Positions 5,175 through 5,653 of a stretch of DNA of 5,653 nucleotides are shown here, piece after piece. How positions within the stretch are numbered: position 1 is the first letter of the stretch; each line of letters begins with the position of its first letter. The translations under genes and the position numbers were made by a program. Under the pieces are notes generated by a model, which ran no database searches, had not been told where the DNA came from, and was given only the letters and a program-made list of their open reading frames with translations. Origin of the DNA: Bacteroidota bacterium (GTDB lineage Bacteria > Bacteroidota > Bacteroidia > UKL13-3); assembly GCA_947460565.1 (NCBI GenBank), contig CANHJJ010000140.1:1-5653 (forward strand), read 5' to 3'.

Positions 5175-5653
5175 ATGAGTCACGAAGAAAAACATTTTGG
5201 AGGTAGCGAAATTGTTCGCGATATCGTAATTGGCATGAGCGATGGACTAACCGTTCCTTTTGCTCTAGCAGCTGGTCTTACAGGTGCAGCCCAAGGAAAC
5301 GGAATTATCGTTACTGCAGGTATGGCTGAAATTATTGCAGGATCCATAGCTATGGGGCTTGGAGGCTATTTGGCAGGTAAAACAGAAATAGATCATTACG
5401 ATAGTGAACTTAATAGAGAATATGAAGAAGTAGAGCTTTTTCCTGAAAAAGAGCGTGAAGAAGTGCGTGAGGTTTTTGAAGAATATGGATTAAGTCCCGA
5501 ATCACAACATTTAATTGTAGAAGAATTAGCCAAAGACAAAGACAAATGGGTAAACTTTATGATGCGTTTTGAGTTAGGCCTTGAAAAACCAGATATCAAT
5601 AGAGCTCGCCAAAGTGCATTGACTATAGGTATTTCATACATTGTAGGGGGAAT
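5175..5653 (+). CDS. VIT1/CCC1 family ferrous iron transporter, N-terminal 159 residues
   Basis: The gene begins at the ATG at 5175 and is cut by the window end; typical members have about 230-240 residues. Transmembrane segment 1 (about 13-38) contains RDIVIGMSDGLTVPFALAAG, the family signature. Segment 2 (about 43-68) contains AEIIAGSIAMGLGGY. A charged cytoplasmic helical domain (about 70-142) follows, and a third segment starts near 147. From memory of the Eucalyptus VIT1 structure, the metal residues map with a constant offset of 20: Glu12, Asp23, Glu52 and Met60 on the transport path, and Glu82, Glu85, Glu93, Glu96, Met129 and Glu133 in the metal-binding domain. All are present, so Fe2+ (or Mn2+) export by proton antiport is the likely activity, removing excess metal from the cytoplasm. 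AGGA lies 5 nt before the ATG, inside the end of the CDGSH gene, so coupling with that gene is likely. Confidence 0.93.
   Translation, partial: MSHEEKHFGGSEIVRDIVIGMSDGLTVPFALAAGLTGAAQGNGIIVTAGMAEIIAGSIAMGLGGYLAGKTEIDHYDSELNREYEEVELFPEKEREEVREVFEEYGLSPESQHLIVEELAKDKDKWVNFMMRFELGLEKPDINRARQSALTIGISYIVGG

Noticed and set aside
5396..5641. Minus-strand frame of 81 codons, serine-rich
   Set aside because: Antisense to the metal-binding domain of the VIT1-type gene; the serine richness comes from the complement of its Glu/Lys codons.

Overview
The window is AT-rich and looks like Bacteroidota chromosomal DNA. Two exact matches to the Bacteroidota promoter form (TTG, a spacer of 18-19 nt, TAnnTTTG) lie in front of genes. 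Most start codons are preceded by A/T-rich leaders with no clear Shine-Dalgarno. The protein families (an NtrC-type regulator beside a lone receiver, a CDGSH protein, a VIT1/CCC1 transporter) also fit that phylum. There are no tRNA, rRNA, CRISPR or insertion sequences.

Left part (1-2198, minus strand): a tightly packed signalling unit, read from right to left. It starts with a sigma-54-dependent response regulator (receiver, AAA+, HTH). After 6 nt comes a stand-alone CheY/Spo0F-like receiver. After 2 nt comes a protein that opens with a receiver-like domain lacking every phosphorylation residue and runs off the window edge. The third protein may be the N-terminal part of a receiver/sugar-transferase fusion, which would make this an exopolysaccharide control unit; the enzyme domain itself is outside the window.

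Middle (2199-3876, minus strand): an acetoacetyl-CoA thiolase with complete active site, its own promoter upstream and a hairpin terminator downstream. A small predicted membrane protein of unknown function lies in front of it. The gap before the regulator holds the terminator and a 15-bp palindrome.

Right part (3877-5653, plus strand): a class IV PLP enzyme, best read as 4-amino-4-deoxychorismate lyase. It is followed by a good promoter in front of a small reading frame that appears broken by a one-base shift at a run of five C. Then come a CDGSH 2Fe-2S protein and, 2 nt later, the N-terminal 159 residues of a VIT1/CCC1 ferrous iron transporter with all known metal-site residues present. The last two probably form an iron-related operon.

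The most interesting points are the three consecutive receiver domains ending in a dead one, the CDGSH-VIT1 pairing, and the interrupted small gene that kept its promoter. None of these is clearly a wholly new system.
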